Shown here in pieces: positions 1 to 8,190 of a stretch of 64,000 nt of DNA. Both the position numbers and the translations under genes were made by a program. Positions within the stretch are counted from its first letter, which is position 1. Each line of letters starts with the position of its first letter. Origin of the DNA: AC-32 sp963763475 (GTDB taxonomy: Bacteria; Actinomycetota; Thermoleophilia; Gaiellales; Gaiellaceae); contig CAVXOR010000002.1 of the NCBI GenBank assembly GCA_963763475.1, positions 310,001 through 374,000 on the forward strand, written 5' to 3'. The notes beneath the pieces were generated by a model. That model did not search any database, had not been told where the DNA came from, and was given only the letters and a program-made list of their open reading frames with translations.

Positions 1-130
1 GACGCTGTTCGAAATCGGCTGCTCATGCGGCCTCGACTCTACTGACCGAGTGAACCAGAGCAGTCAACCGTAAAAGGGTGATAGATCAAGCGACCACCCC
101 GGCGCGATACTCCGCCAGCAACATCGACGA

Positions 131-236
131 GCGCCCCAATGCGGCAGGGGCAGAACGTCGAAAGCGGACGGGGCCCGATGCGGCGGGGCCCTTCCGACAC
201 GGACAGGGCCCGATGCGGCGCGGCCCCTCCGGAGAT
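131..236. repeat. degenerate tandem repeat, about three units of 35 bp
   Basis: Three imperfect GC-rich units follow each other with a period near 35 bp. The last two share the core GGGCCCGATGCGGCG (171-185 and 206-220); the first, near 131, is a diverged copy. No convincing gene lies in positions 1-424. Open frames there are low-complexity and lack family features. Function unknown. Confidence 0.55.
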
Positions 237-263
237 GTAACTGCGGCTCTCTCACGGGAGACT

Positions 264-292
264 CAGGCGGGCCCGGGCGGCGGGCCCGCCTG
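264..292. terminator. strong GC hairpin
   Basis: An 11-bp perfect inverted repeat (arms 264-274 and 282-292) with a 7-nt loop. There is no U-tract, as is common in high-GC actinobacteria. It could end transcription from either side. Confidence 0.5.
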
Positions 293-392
293 ATGTATGG
301 ACCGGCTCAAGTTCGGGTATGGGTTGGTCGATTCAAAGAGGACTCCTTCGCCGGGGGACTGACGGCAATCATCCTGCGGCTCACGGAGTTTT

Positions 393-418
393 CGGCGGCG
401 GGCTCCGGCCCGCCGCCG
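393..418. terminator. hairpin downstream of the SDR gene
   Basis: An 11-bp perfect stem with a TCCG loop (arms 393-403 and 408-418) lies just beyond the stop codon of the minus-strand SDR gene. On the plus strand it is followed by a short CTTTTC run, so it may act in both directions. Confidence 0.65.
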
Positions 419-424
419 GCCTTT

Positions 425-1172
425 TCAGTGCAGGACGCGGCCTTCCATGCCGCCGGCGACGGTGACGATCTGGCCGGTTACATGGCCCGAGAGCTCGTCC
501 GAGGCGAGCACGACGACCTGCGCCGCCACGTCCTCGGGCTGCGCGACCTTCTCCAGCGCCATCGTCCGGGTCACGCGGCGCAGCGTCTCCTCGTCGAGCG
601 AGCCGCGCGTCATCGGCGACTCCGTCCAGCCGGGACAGACAGCGTTCACGCGCGCGCGAGGGGCGACCCGCACGACCTCGTTCTTCAGGCTCGGCAGCAG
701 CCCGGAGACGATCGCCGCCTTGGCGGCCGCGTAGTCGGCGTGGCCGGCCTCGCCGAAGAGGCCCGCCGTCGAGCCGACGAGCACGAGCGACCCGTGCCCA
801 CGCGAGGCGACTCCGCGCAGGAACCCGCGAGCCGTCAGGAAGGTCGCGGTCAGGTTCGCGCGCAGCGTCTCCTCCCAGCGCTCGAGCGGCAGCTCCCAGA
901 CCGGCACGTCTTCTGCCGGCCAGATGCCCGCGACCGCCGCGCACACGTCGAGCGGACCCGCCTCCTCGAACAGCCGCTCGACCTCCGCCTCGACGCGCAG
1001 GTCGGCGCCGGCCACGGCCGCGGCTCTGAGCGCCTCGGCGCGCTCGCGCCCGCGGTGGTAGTGGGCGACCACCTCGCAGCCCTCGGCCATGAACAGGCCG
1101 CGCGCAGGCGGAGCCGATCCCGCCGGACGCGCCGGTTACGAGCACACGCTTCCCTGCGAGCCCCGTTTCCAC
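425..1172 (-). pseudogene. short-chain dehydrogenase/reductase, frameshifted near its N-terminus
   Basis: The gene encodes an SDR-family NAD(P)-dependent oxidoreductase in two frames. The N-terminal piece (GTG at 1172) holds the cofactor-binding VLVTGASGGIGSA strand-loop motif. The rest (from about 1100 to 425) holds the family NxTATF region, the catalytic Ser of LVGSTAG and the YxxxK pair (DYAAAKAAI). The C-terminus ends in the usual GQIVTVAGGM segment. The frames meet near 1095-1105 (minus strand GCGCGGCCTGTTC), and removing one G restores a continuous protein of about 248 residues, normal for the family. It diverges from the M55 gene with only 19 bp between them. The break may be decay or a base-call error. 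The substrate cannot be told from sequence. Confidence 0.75.
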
Positions 1173-1191
1173 GACGTGCAAGGCTACAAGC

Positions 1192-2014
1192 GTGAAGGTC
1201 TTCATCATCAGCGACATCGAGGGCGTCGCCGGGATCGTCAAGGGCGAGCAGACCGGCCCCGGTCCACACGGCGACGACACGCTCTTCGCCGGAGGGGCGC
1301 AAGCTCTACACCGAGGAGATCAACGCGGCCGTCCGCGGCGCGAAGGCCGCCGGCGCGACCGAGATCGTGGCGATGGACTGCCATGGCGCGGGCGGCGGCT
1401 TCACGTTCAACTCGCTGATCCCGGAGGAGCTCGACCCCGACTGCGAGTTCGTCGTGCAGGACGAGTGGACCGAGTACACCGAGTTCCTGGAACAGGGCGT
1501 CGACGCAGCGCTCTTCGTCGGCATGCACGCCCGCGCTGGCACCACGGAGGGCGTGCTCAACCACACCGTCTCTGGCGCGGACTTCCAGAACCTCTGGTTC
1601 AACGACACGCTCGTCGGCGAGACCGGCATCAACGCGGCGCTCTGCGGCAACTGGGGCTGCCCGGTCGTGCTCGTGACCGGCGACCAGGCTGCCTGCCAGG
1701 AAGGCACCGAGCTGCTCGGGCAGGGCCTGACGACCGTCCAGGTCAAGCGCGGCACCGGCGTGCAGAGCGCCCGGAACCTTGTTCCCTCGCGCGCGCGAGA
1801 GGCGATCGAGGCCGGCGCGAAGCAGGCGCTCTCCGACAGGAGCGCCGTCCAGCCTTACGATCCGGGCAGGCCGTGCGAGATCAAGGTCGAGTACAAGTGG
1901 ACCGGCCCTGTGTCGAAGCTCCGCTACCGCCACGGCGTCGAGATCCTCGACGACCGCACGATCGTCTCCCGCGCCGACGACTGGTGGACGGCGTGGAAGC
2001 AGTTCTTCTTCTGA
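1192..2014 (+). pseudogene. M55-family (DppA-like) D-aminopeptidase, one frameshift
   Basis: This is a zinc peptidase of the DppA family, which cleaves D-amino-acid peptides. The GTG start at 1192 gives the N-terminal strand KVFIISDIEGVAG with the Asp and Glu metal ligands expected at positions 8 and 10. After about 1290 the protein continues in another frame as EGRKLYTEEINAA, then MDCHGAGGG (His ligand), FVGMHA (His ligand) and GETGINAALCG (Glu ligand). One surplus G in the GGAGGGG run near 1291-1297 explains the shift. Corrected length is about 273 residues, normal for the family. All metal ligands are intact, so a sequencing indel is at least as likely as a pseudogene. The cyclodeaminase-like gene follows after 4 nt. 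Confidence 0.8.
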
Positions 2015-2018
2015 GCCC

Positions 2019-2561
2019 GTGGCCGACGCCTCCGAGCTCGCCGAGCTGATCTCCTCGGAGGAGGCCGTGCCCGCCTCCGGCTGGGTTGCGGGCGTCTCGG
2101 CAGCGTTTGCCGCGGCGCTCGTGGTGAAGGCGGCCGTCCGCTCGGAAGGCTGGAGCGACTCGGCCGGCGCCCGGGCCCAGGCGATCGACCTGCGGGACCG
2201 GCTGCTGGCGCTGGCCACGCAGGACGTGGTGGCCTACGAGAGCGCCCTGGACGCGCTCGAGCGGCGGGACGAGGGCCTCGCCGGCGCGCTCGCCACCGCG
2301 GCCGACGCACCGCTCGCCCTCGCCGAGGCCGCCGCGGACGTCGCGCTGCTGGCGGCCGATGCGACCGAGCGCGCCGACGGAGCGGCGCGGGCCGATGCCG
2401 CCGCAGCCGCCGCACTCGCGGCCGGCGCCGCACTCGCCGCCGCCAAGCTCGTCGAGATCAACCTCTCGACCCAGCCAGGCGACGAGCGGATCGCAGCCGC
2501 CGACCGCGCGGTCGACGCCGCCCGCGACGCAGCCCGCCAGGCGCTCGCTGCCGAGTTCTAG
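2019..2561 (+). CDS. cyclodeaminase/cyclohydrolase (FTCD C-terminal) family protein
   Basis: A 180-residue, Ala-rich, all-helical protein resembling the cyclodeaminase domain of formiminotransferase-cyclodeaminase, which acts on formimino- or methenyl-tetrahydrofolate. The N-terminal helix and the SGWVAGVSAAFAAALV segment match the family's small-residue loop region, though the usual PGGG is replaced by PASGW. The GTG start at 2019 lies 4 nt after the M55 stop, so the two are probably co-transcribed. There is no formiminotransferase domain or histidine-degradation gene next to it, so the substrate is uncertain. Confidence 0.6.
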   Translation: MADASELAELISSEEAVPASGWVAGVSAAFAAALVVKAAVRSEGWSDSAGARAQAIDLRDRLLALATQDVVAYESALDALERRDEGLAGALATAADAPLALAEAAADVALLAADATERADGAARADAAAAAALAAGAALAAAKLVEINLSTQPGDERIAAADRAVDAARDAARQALAAEF

Positions 2562-2586
2562 CGGGACCGGGGACTAGGCTCGGGCC

Positions 2587-3795
2587 GTGAGCGAGATCGC
2601 GGATTTCGGCCTGATCGTCCTGTTCGTCTCCGGGATCGTCTCGGTCGCGCTGCTCTCGAACAAGGTCAGCGAGCGCTTCCCGATCCCGGCGCCGGCGATC
2701 TTCCTGCTGGCGGCGGCGGTGACCGTCCACTTCTGGCCCAGCCTCGGCCGCAAGCTGTCGGTGCTCGACGTGGAAAGGCTGGCCGTCGTGGCGCTGATCG
2801 TGATCCTCTTCGACGGCGGGATGCGCGTCGGCTGGAAGCGCTTCCGCGTCGCGGCGGTGCCGATCACGGTGCTCGGCGTCTTCGGCACCTTCACGACGGC
2901 GGCGCTCGTGGCGCTGGCCGGCCGCTACCTCTTCGACTTCAGCTGGACGGGCGCCGGGATCCTCGGCGCCGCGCTCGCCCCGACCGACCCGGCGGTGATG
3001 TTCTCGGTGCTCGGCAAACGCGAGGTGGGCGGACGCACCGGCACGATCCTGGAGGGCGAGTCCGGCGTGAACGACCCGGTCGGGATCGCGCTCATGCTGG
3101 GGATGATCGAGTTCGCCACGCACGCGGACGCGAGCTTCTGGGTGGTCGTGCGCGAGTTCGCCCTGCAGATGTCGATCGGCCTCGCGATCGGCGTCGCCGG
3201 CGCCTGGGTCGTGCTCCAGTCGATCCGCCGCATCGAGCTTGCGAACCCGGCGCTCTACCCGCTGCGCAACCTGGCGGCCGCGGGGGTGATCTACGGCGTG
3301 GCGGCGGTCGCGCACGGCTCCGGGTTCCTCGCCGTCTTCGTCGCGGGCATCCTGATCGGCGACGCCGACTACCCGTGGCGTCGCGAGGTCGAGCGCTTCC
3401 ACACCTCGCTGGCCAGCCTCGCCGAGGTGGTCGTCTTCATCGGGCTCGGCCTGACGGTGCACGAGGTCAACCTCGAGCCGGTGTGGCAGGACGCGATCCT
3501 GATCGCGCTGGTGCTCGCCTTTCTCGCCAGGCCCCTCGGGATTGCGCCCTTCCTCGCGCCGCTGCACCTGCGCCGCGGCGAGCGCCTGTTCGTGATGTGG
3601 AGCGGCCTGAAGGGCGCGGTGCCGATCCTGCTCGCCTCGTTCGCGCTGCTCGAGCACGTGGCCGGCTCGGAGCGGATCTACGGAATCGTGTTCGTGGTGG
3701 TCGCGTTCTCCGTGATCGTGCAGGGCGGGACAGTTCCGTTCGCGGCGCGCAGGCTAGGTGTGCCGATGCGCCTTGTCCACGGAGGCGAGCCGTGA
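2587..3795 (+). CDS. NhaP-type (CPA1) cation:proton antiporter
   Basis: A 402-residue integral membrane protein with about 12 predicted transmembrane helices, exchanging Na+ or K+ for H+ at the cytoplasmic membrane. The family signature is clear: ALAPTDPAVMFSVLGKREV in the middle and ESGVNDPVGIALML, which carries the ND pair used for ion and proton binding. A late GLKGAVPILLASFAL helix is also typical. There is no C-terminal RCK/TrkA domain, so this is the short form. The GTG start at 2587 follows the preceding gene by 25 nt. Its stop overlaps the dinB start by 4 bp, implying coupled translation. Confidence 0.85.
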   Translation: MSEIADFGLIVLFVSGIVSVALLSNKVSERFPIPAPAIFLLAAAVTVHFWPSLGRKLSVLDVERLAVVALIVILFDGGMRVGWKRFRVAAVPITVLGVFGTFTTAALVALAGRYLFDFSWTGAGILGAALAPTDPAVMFSVLGKREVGGRTGTILEGESGVNDPVGIALMLGMIEFATHADASFWVVVREFALQMSIGLAIGVAGAWVVLQSIRRIELANPALYPLRNLAAAGVIYGVAAVAHGSGFLAVFVAGILIGDADYPWRREVERFHTSLASLAEVVVFIGLGLTVHEVNLEPVWQDAILIALVLAFLARPLGIAPFLAPLHLRRGERLFVMWSGLKGAVPILLASFALLEHVAGSERIYGIVFVVVAFSVIVQGGTVPFAARRLGVPMRLVHGGEP

Positions 3796-4844
3796 TCGTC
3801 GCGCACCTCGATCTCGACGCGTTCTTCGCGGCGGTCGAGGAGCTGGAGACGCCCGAGCTGCGCGCGAAACCGCTCGTCGTGGGCGGCGACCCGCACGGCC
3901 GCGGGGTCGTCGCGACCGCGAACTACGTTGCGCGCCGGTTCGGGATCCACTCCGCCATGTCGTGCGCGGAGGCCTTGCGCCGCTGCCCGCAGGCGGTCTT
4001 CGTACAGCCGCGCAAGCGGCTCTACTCGGAGTACTCGAAGGCGGTCTGGAATTCCGTGCGCGAGGTCGTGCCGACCGTCGAGCGGACCGGCATGGACGAG
4101 GGCTACCTGGACGTGGGGGAGGTGGCGGCGGACTTCGGCCGCGCGCGGGCCGTCGCCGAGGCGGTGCAGGCGGCGGTGCGCGGCGCGACGAGCCTCACCT
4201 GCTCGCTCGGGGTCTCGAGCTGCAAGGTCGTCTCCAAGATCGCCAGCGACCGCCGGAAGCCCGGCGGGCTGACCGTCGTGCCCGCTGGTCGTGAGGCCTG
4301 GTTCCTCGCGCCGTTCGACGTGCGCCGCCTGCCCGGCGTGGGCCCGCGGGCCGAGGAGCGGCTACGGAGGGCCGGGGTCGAGACGATCGGCGACCTGGCC
4401 ACGCTCGACGACGCGAAGCTCCGCTCGCTCTTGCCCGGGAGGCTCGGGCCGCTGCTGCGCGACCGGGCTCGTGGCATCGACCCGCGGCCGCTCGAGCTCT
4501 CGACCGAGACGGTCTCGATCAGCGCCGAGGAGACCTTCCCGCGCGACGTGCCCGAGGTCGAGCGCCTGCAGGACGAGCTCCGGCGCTTGTCGGGTCACGT
4601 CGCCGAGCGGCTGGCGGCGACCGGGCAGGCCGGCCGCACGGTGACGACGAAGGTGCGCTACCCGGACTTCTCGATCCGCTCGCGCTCGACCTCGCTGCCG
4701 GTCGGCACCGACGACGCCGAGCGAATCTGGGAGCTCGCCTGCGCCTGTCTCGACCGCGCGCTGGCGGACCGGCCTGGCGCGCTACGACTGGTCGGTGTCG
4801 GTGTCTCCGGCCTGGAGACGCACCGCCAGCTCGAACTGGTCTAG
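3792..4844 (+). CDS. dinB: DNA polymerase IV (Y family)
   Basis: A translesion DNA polymerase of 350 residues. The start is GTG at 3792, overlapping the antiporter stop (GTGA), and gives the canonical N-terminus IVAHLDLDAFFAAVEE with the first catalytic Asp. Further motifs are the YVARRFGIHSAMS finger region, the DEGYLDV active-site carboxylates near residue 100, the helix-hairpin-helix LPGVGPRAEERL and a little-finger domain ending in SGLETHRQLELV. The C-terminus lacks an obvious beta-clamp box, and the last 4 bp overlap the convergent CBS gene. Confidence 0.92.
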   Translation: MIVAHLDLDAFFAAVEELETPELRAKPLVVGGDPHGRGVVATANYVARRFGIHSAMSCAEALRRCPQAVFVQPRKRLYSEYSKAVWNSVREVVPTVERTGMDEGYLDVGEVAADFGRARAVAEAVQAAVRGATSLTCSLGVSSCKVVSKIASDRRKPGGLTVVPAGREAWFLAPFDVRRLPGVGPRAEERLRRAGVETIGDLATLDDAKLRSLLPGRLGPLLRDRARGIDPRPLELSTETVSISAEETFPRDVPEVERLQDELRRLSGHVAERLAATGQAGRTVTTKVRYPDFSIRSRSTSLPVGTDDAERIWELACACLDRALADRPGALRLVGVGVSGLETHRQLELV

Positions 4845-5218
4845 CTCTCTTCGGTGCTCCAGCGGGCGACGTCGCGGATCGAGACGATCCCGATCGCCCG
4901 GCCGTCCTCGACGATCGGGACGTGGCGAAAGCCGTTGTCGAGCATGATCTTCGCGGCCTCGTCCGGCGCCGCATCCGGCCCGAGCGTCAGCGGGTCGGAC
5001 GTCATCCACTCGCGGACGCGTGCCTCGCTGGAGTGCACCCGCCCTGCGACCGCACGCGTCAGGTCGCGCTCCGTCACGATCCCGATCAAGTTCCCGTAGT
5101 CGGAGACGACTGCTGAGCTGACCCCGCGCTCGACCATCCTCTGCGCGGTCTCCCCGATCGTGTCGGCCGGGTCGACCGCGAGGACGTCGCTGGTCATCAG
5201 GTCGCGCACCGTGCTCAC
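4841..5218 (-). CDS. CBS-domain pair protein
   Basis: A 125-residue soluble protein made of two CBS motifs in tandem (about residues 8-60 and 70-122), with the usual VREWMTSDPLTL and FRHVPIVEDGRAIGIVSIRD strands. Such stand-alone pairs bind adenine nucleotides or NADH and act as energy sensors. The GTG start overlaps the stop of the FMN reductase by 4 bp, so it is the last gene of the yceI-reductase-CBS operon. Its partner protein is not identifiable. Confidence 0.85.
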   Translation of the reverse strand: MSTVRDLMTSDVLAVDPADTIGETAQRMVERGVSSAVVSDYGNLIGIVTERDLTRAVAGRVHSSEARVREWMTSDPLTLGPDAAPDEAAKIMLDNGFRHVPIVEDGRAIGIVSIRDVARWSTEES

Positions 5219-5769
5219 GCCGCGAGCGTAACACCGCCCGTGACGTGAACAAGAGTGTCGAGCAGCTCCGCGAGCTCCGCTCGGATGCCCTCGTCCGCGA
5301 GCTCCCCGTGCCCGTCGAAGCGGAGGTAGGCCTCGGGCACGAGCACCTGTGGCTCGTCCAGCACGAACGCCCGCGGGAACTCGAGCGCCTCGCGCAGCTG
5401 CTGTTGCGCCAGCGCTGTGCCGCCGCGCCCGGTCGACGCGCCCATCAGCGCGACGGGCTTGCCGGCGAGCGGCGAGCCGAGCGGCGGGCGCGACGCCCAG
5501 TCGATCGCGTTCTTCAGCCCGCCGGGCACGCCGCGGTTGTACTCGGGCGTGGCGATCAGGAGCGCATCCGCCTCGCGGATCGCGTCCTTCAGCGCCACCA
5601 CGGCCTCGGGATCGCCGGCGGCCTCGACGTCGCCGTCGTAGAACGGCAGGCCGCGGATGTCGAACTCGACTAGCTCGACGTCTTCCGGCAGGAGCTCTCG
5701 CGCCGCGCGCAGCAGGCCGCGGTTGTAGGAGCCCTCGCGCAGGCTGCCGGCGATTCCCAGGAGCTTCAT
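5215..5769 (-). CDS. NADPH-dependent FMN reductase family protein
   Basis: A 184-residue flavodoxin-fold oxidoreductase of the azoreductase/chromate-reductase type. The phosphate-binding loop is GSLREGSYNRGLLRA at the N-terminus, and the flavin-contact motif is TPEYNRGVPGGLKNAIDW around residue 80-95. These enzymes reduce quinones, azo dyes or metals in the cytoplasm. It is the middle gene of a three-gene operon, 5 nt after yceI, under the MarR-controlled promoter. That fits a redox-stress or electrophile response. Confidence 0.85.
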   Translation of the reverse strand: MKLLGIAGSLREGSYNRGLLRAARELLPEDVELVEFDIRGLPFYDGDVEAAGDPEAVVALKDAIREADALLIATPEYNRGVPGGLKNAIDWASRPPLGSPLAGKPVALMGASTGRGGTALAQQQLREALEFPRAFVLDEPQVLVPEAYLRFDGHGELADEGIRAELAELLDTLVHVTGGVTLAA

Positions 5770-5774
5770 CTCGA

Positions 5775-6281
5775 TTACGCCTCCTTGACGGCCGAGACGG
5801 CCGCCGTGAGCTCGACGGTGGTCGTGCCCCAGTCGAACGCGCCGCGGGCGTCGACGAGCACGCGCTCGTCGCCCGCCTGACCCTTGCCCTGGCCGCGCAC
5901 GCGGCCCTCGAGCTCGACCTCGAATGGCGAATCCTTGATGATCAGGTTGCCGCGGGCGGTGAAGCGCTCGGCGTCGAGCGGCTCGACCGTGGTCGTCTCG
6001 AAGCGGATCTCCGGGTGCTTGGCGGCTTCCAGGAAATCCGGCGAGATCAGGTGTGCGTCGCGCTGCTCGTTGTCGGTGCGCAGGCTGTCGACGCGGACCG
6101 TGCCCGCGAGCGACGGCCCCTCCCCGCCCTCGAGCCGGCCCTCGAACTGCGTGAAGCGTCCGTTGATCGAGCTGAAGAGGTCGCTGGTGTCCGTGACCTG
6201 GAAGCCGATCGTCGTGTGGACGGGATCGACGACCCAGCTCCCGGCGGGAATGACCTCGGCGGTGATGGCTGTGGTGGGCAT
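5775..6281 (-). CDS. YceI family lipid-binding protein
   Basis: A 168-residue beta-barrel protein of the YceI family, which binds isoprenoid-type lipids in a lipocalin-like pocket. The pattern WVVDPVHTTIGFQVTD, FEGRLEGGEG and HPEIRFETT is characteristic. There is no signal peptide, which is common for actinobacterial members. It heads the operon with the FMN reductase and CBS genes and diverges from marR. The promoter at 6324-6351 overlaps the MarR-type palindromes, so repression by the neighbour is likely. Confidence 0.88.
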   Translation of the reverse strand: MPTTAITAEVIPAGSWVVDPVHTTIGFQVTDTSDLFSSINGRFTQFEGRLEGGEGPSLAGTVRVDSLRTDNEQRDAHLISPDFLEAAKHPEIRFETTTVEPLDAERFTARGNLIIKDSPFEVELEGRVRGQGKGQAGDERVLVDARGAFDWGTTTVELTAAVSAVKEA

Positions 6282-6310
6282 CTGACTCTCTCCTTTCGTT
6301 CGGCTATACT
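6282..6310 (+). promoter_or_regulatory. predicted sigma-70 promoter of marR
   Basis: CTGACT (6282-6287), a 17-bp spacer and TATACT (6305-6310) read toward marR. The -10 abuts the first TTGA-N4-TCAA palindrome. Confidence 0.5.
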
Positions 6311-6366
6311 TGAGTCGTCAACAATCTTAGAGAAGAAAGTTGAGCTGTCAAGTTTTGAGCACTCAA
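6310..6366. promoter_or_regulatory. three TTGA-N4-TCAA palindromes (MarR operator)
   Basis: Palindromes of the form TTGA-N4-TCAA occupy 6310-6321, 6340-6351 and 6355-6366. The last is perfect over ten bases (TTGAG-CA-CTCAA). Their starts are 30 and 15 bp apart. They cover the -10 of marR and the -35 of yceI, as expected for an autoregulating MarR dimer that represses both directions. Confidence 0.7.
6324..6351 (-). promoter_or_regulatory. predicted sigma-70 promoter of the yceI operon
   Basis: Read on the minus strand: a perfect TTGACA (6351-6346), 16-bp spacer and TAAGAT (6329-6324), giving a start near 6317 and a leader of about 35 nt to yceI. The -35 lies inside the second palindrome. Confidence 0.65.
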
Positions 6367-6831
6367 GCATCTACTCGCACGACTCCCGAGATCCAGGCCT
6401 GGGTCGCGCTCCTTCGCGCGCATGCCACGAGCATCCGGCGCTTCAACGCCGAGCTGCTCTCCGAGCACGGGCTGACGCTGAACGACTACGAGGTGCTGCT
6501 TCACCTCTCGCGCGCGGAGGGCGGCCGGCTGCGCCGCGTCGACCTCGCGGAGCGCGTGCTGCTCACGCCTTCGGGGATCACGCGCCTGCTCGAAGGGCTC
6601 GAGCGCTGCGGCTACGTGGAGCGTGCCTCCTGTGACTCGGATGCCCGCGTCACCTACGCGCAGCTGACCGACGAAGGCGAGGCCAAGCTGCGCGAGGCGG
6701 CCGAGACCCATCTCGCCGGGATCCGCGAGTTCTTCCGCGAGCGCTTCTCCAAGGGCGAGGTGCAGGCACTCGGCGGGCTGCTGGAGCGGCTCCCGCTCGA
6801 CCCGGCCGACGACCTGAATTGCACCCCCTGA
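6340..6831 (+). CDS. MarR-family transcriptional regulator
   Basis: A 163-residue winged-helix repressor. Helices NDYEVLLHLSRAEGGRLRRVDLAERVLLTPSGITRLLEGLERCGYVERAS form the DNA-binding domain, followed by the wing (DSDARVTYAQLTDEGEAKL) and a dimerisation helix. The TTG at 6340 has an AGAGAAG ribosome-binding sequence 4 nt upstream; a second TTG at 6355 is possible. It likely senses an electrophile or phenolic ligand and controls itself and the divergent yceI-FMN reductase-CBS operon. Confidence 0.87.
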   Translation: MSCQVLSTQASTRTTPEIQAWVALLRAHATSIRRFNAELLSEHGLTLNDYEVLLHLSRAEGGRLRRVDLAERVLLTPSGITRLLEGLERCGYVERASCDSDARVTYAQLTDEGEAKLREAAETHLAGIREFFRERFSKGEVQALGGLLERLPLDPADDLNCTP

Positions 6832-7124
6832 GAAAAACCTCGCAAAGAGCGCACACAAGGTCTTTCGGGGTCTTGATCGGACCTGGCCATGTCGTTAGGT
6901 TGCCGCTTGCGCCGAGCACGGAGCGCGAGTAGGACGAGGCTTCACCGGAAGGCAGTACGCGGAAGCGGAAGGTCAGCCGGGCGAAGTGGACGAAAGCGAA
7001 ACCGGCTCGGCGAATTTTTTTGGTCCCGCACGGAATACGACGGTCGCGAAGGCCGTTGTAGTGGTTGGTGGCGAACGTCCGCGCGTTCGCCCGACACCCA
7101 CGAAGCAAAGGATGTGAGGACGAA

Positions 7125-8147
7125 CTGAGCACCACGCTTGAACTTGCTGTCCCCGCGTTCCTCGAGGACGCAGAGGAGCACGAGTCGATCGACGAGGCCG
7201 CCCTCGAGGCGTTCGCGCTCGAGCACGACCTCGACGAGGAGGACCTCGCCGAGCTGCGCGCCGAGCTCGAGGCCCGGGAGGTCGAGATCGTCACGCCGCC
7301 GGCGGACGAGCCGACCGCCCCTGCCCAGCCGCACGTGGCCGCGCCGACCGACGCGCTCTCGCTTTTCATGCACCGGGCCGGCCGCTATCCGCTGCTCACG
7401 GCGGCGGAGGAGGTCGCGCTCGCCAAGCGTGTCGAGCGGGGCGACGCCGAGGCCAAGGAGCGCATGATCAACTCGAACCTGCGCCTGGTGATCTCGATCG
7501 CCAAGCGCTACCAGCGGAAGGACCTGCCGCTGCTGGATCTCGTCCAGGAGGGCGTGATCGGGCTTAACCGCGCCGTCGAGAAGTTCGACTGGCGGAAGGG
7601 GTTCAAGTTCTCGACTTACGCCACCTGGTGGATCCGCCAGGCCTGCCAGCGGGCGATCTCGAACCAGTCCGCGACGATCCGCATCCCGACGCACGTCAAC
7701 GAGCGGCGCGTGAAGCTCGCGCGCGCGGAGACCCGGCTCGAGGCCAGGCTCGGCCGCAAGCCGACCCGCGAGGAGCTGGCCGAGGAGGCCGAGCTCGAGC
7801 TCGTGCACGTCGAGGAGGCGCTCGACGCGGTGCAGGCGAACGTCTCGCTGAACCGGCCGGTCGGCTCCGAGGACGACGGCGAGCTGGGCGACCTGTTCGG
7901 CGATGCCGCCGCGCCCAGCCCCGAGGACGAGGCTGTCGACTCCGTCCGCCGGCGCGAGGTGCGGCGCGCGATCGCCGCGCTGCCCGAGCGGCAGCGCAGG
8001 ATCGTCGAGCTGCGCTTCGGCATCGGCGGCGAGCCGCAGGCGCTGGAGGCGATCGGCAAGGAGCTGGGGATCACGCGCGAGCGCGTGCGCCAGCTCGAGG
8101 CCGAGGCCCTGGCGAGACTGCAGGACGAGCTCGCCGCAGCCGCCTGA
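7125..8147 (+). CDS. RNA polymerase sigma factor, sigma-70 group 1/2
   Basis: A primary-type sigma factor. After an acidic 80-residue N-terminal extension come region 1.2/2.1 (DALSLFMHRAGRYPLLTAAEE), 2.2-2.4 (NLRLVISIAKRY, FKFSTYATWWIRQACQRAI), region 3 (IRIPTHVNER) and region 4 (ALPERQRRIVELRFGIGG, ELGITRERVRQLEAEAL). Regions 2.4 and 4.2 are complete. The frame stays open to 7065 (TTG) and 7068 (GTG), but those lack a ribosome-binding site. CTG at 7125 (CTG AGC) has GAGGA four bases upstream and gives 340 residues, so I prefer it. It is monocistronic and ends at a strong hairpin. Whether it is the housekeeping sigma cannot be decided here. Confidence 0.88.
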   Translation: MSTTLELAVPAFLEDAEEHESIDEAALEAFALEHDLDEEDLAELRAELEAREVEIVTPPADEPTAPAQPHVAAPTDALSLFMHRAGRYPLLTAAEEVALAKRVERGDAEAKERMINSNLRLVISIAKRYQRKDLPLLDLVQEGVIGLNRAVEKFDWRKGFKFSTYATWWIRQACQRAISNQSATIRIPTHVNERRVKLARAETRLEARLGRKPTREELAEEAELELVHVEEALDAVQANVSLNRPVGSEDDGELGDLFGDAAAPSPEDEAVDSVRRREVRRAIAALPERQRRIVELRFGIGGEPQALEAIGKELGITRERVRQLEAEALARLQDELAAAA

Positions 8148-8150
8148 CCT

Positions 8151-8183
8151 GACGGCGGGCGCGGTCTAGCCGCGCCCGCCGTC
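8151..8183. terminator. bidirectional terminator hairpin
   Basis: A 14-bp perfect GC stem with a TCTAG loop sits between the convergent sigma factor and MMPL genes. No U-tract is present. Confidence 0.8.
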
Positions 8184-8190
8184 TGCGTGT

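Noticed and set aside
67..83. TCAACC ... GGGTGA near the window start as a regulon site
   Set aside because: Spacer is 6 and the left half lacks the Y at position 4; no gene start at a fitting distance.
171..220. A CRISPR array start
   Set aside because: Only two to three degenerate units, no uniform spacers, no cas genes.
293..1195. Long plus-strand frame over the SDR gene
   Set aside because: Arg/Ala-rich shadow translation of the opposite strand with no domain; the minus strand encodes clear SDR motifs.
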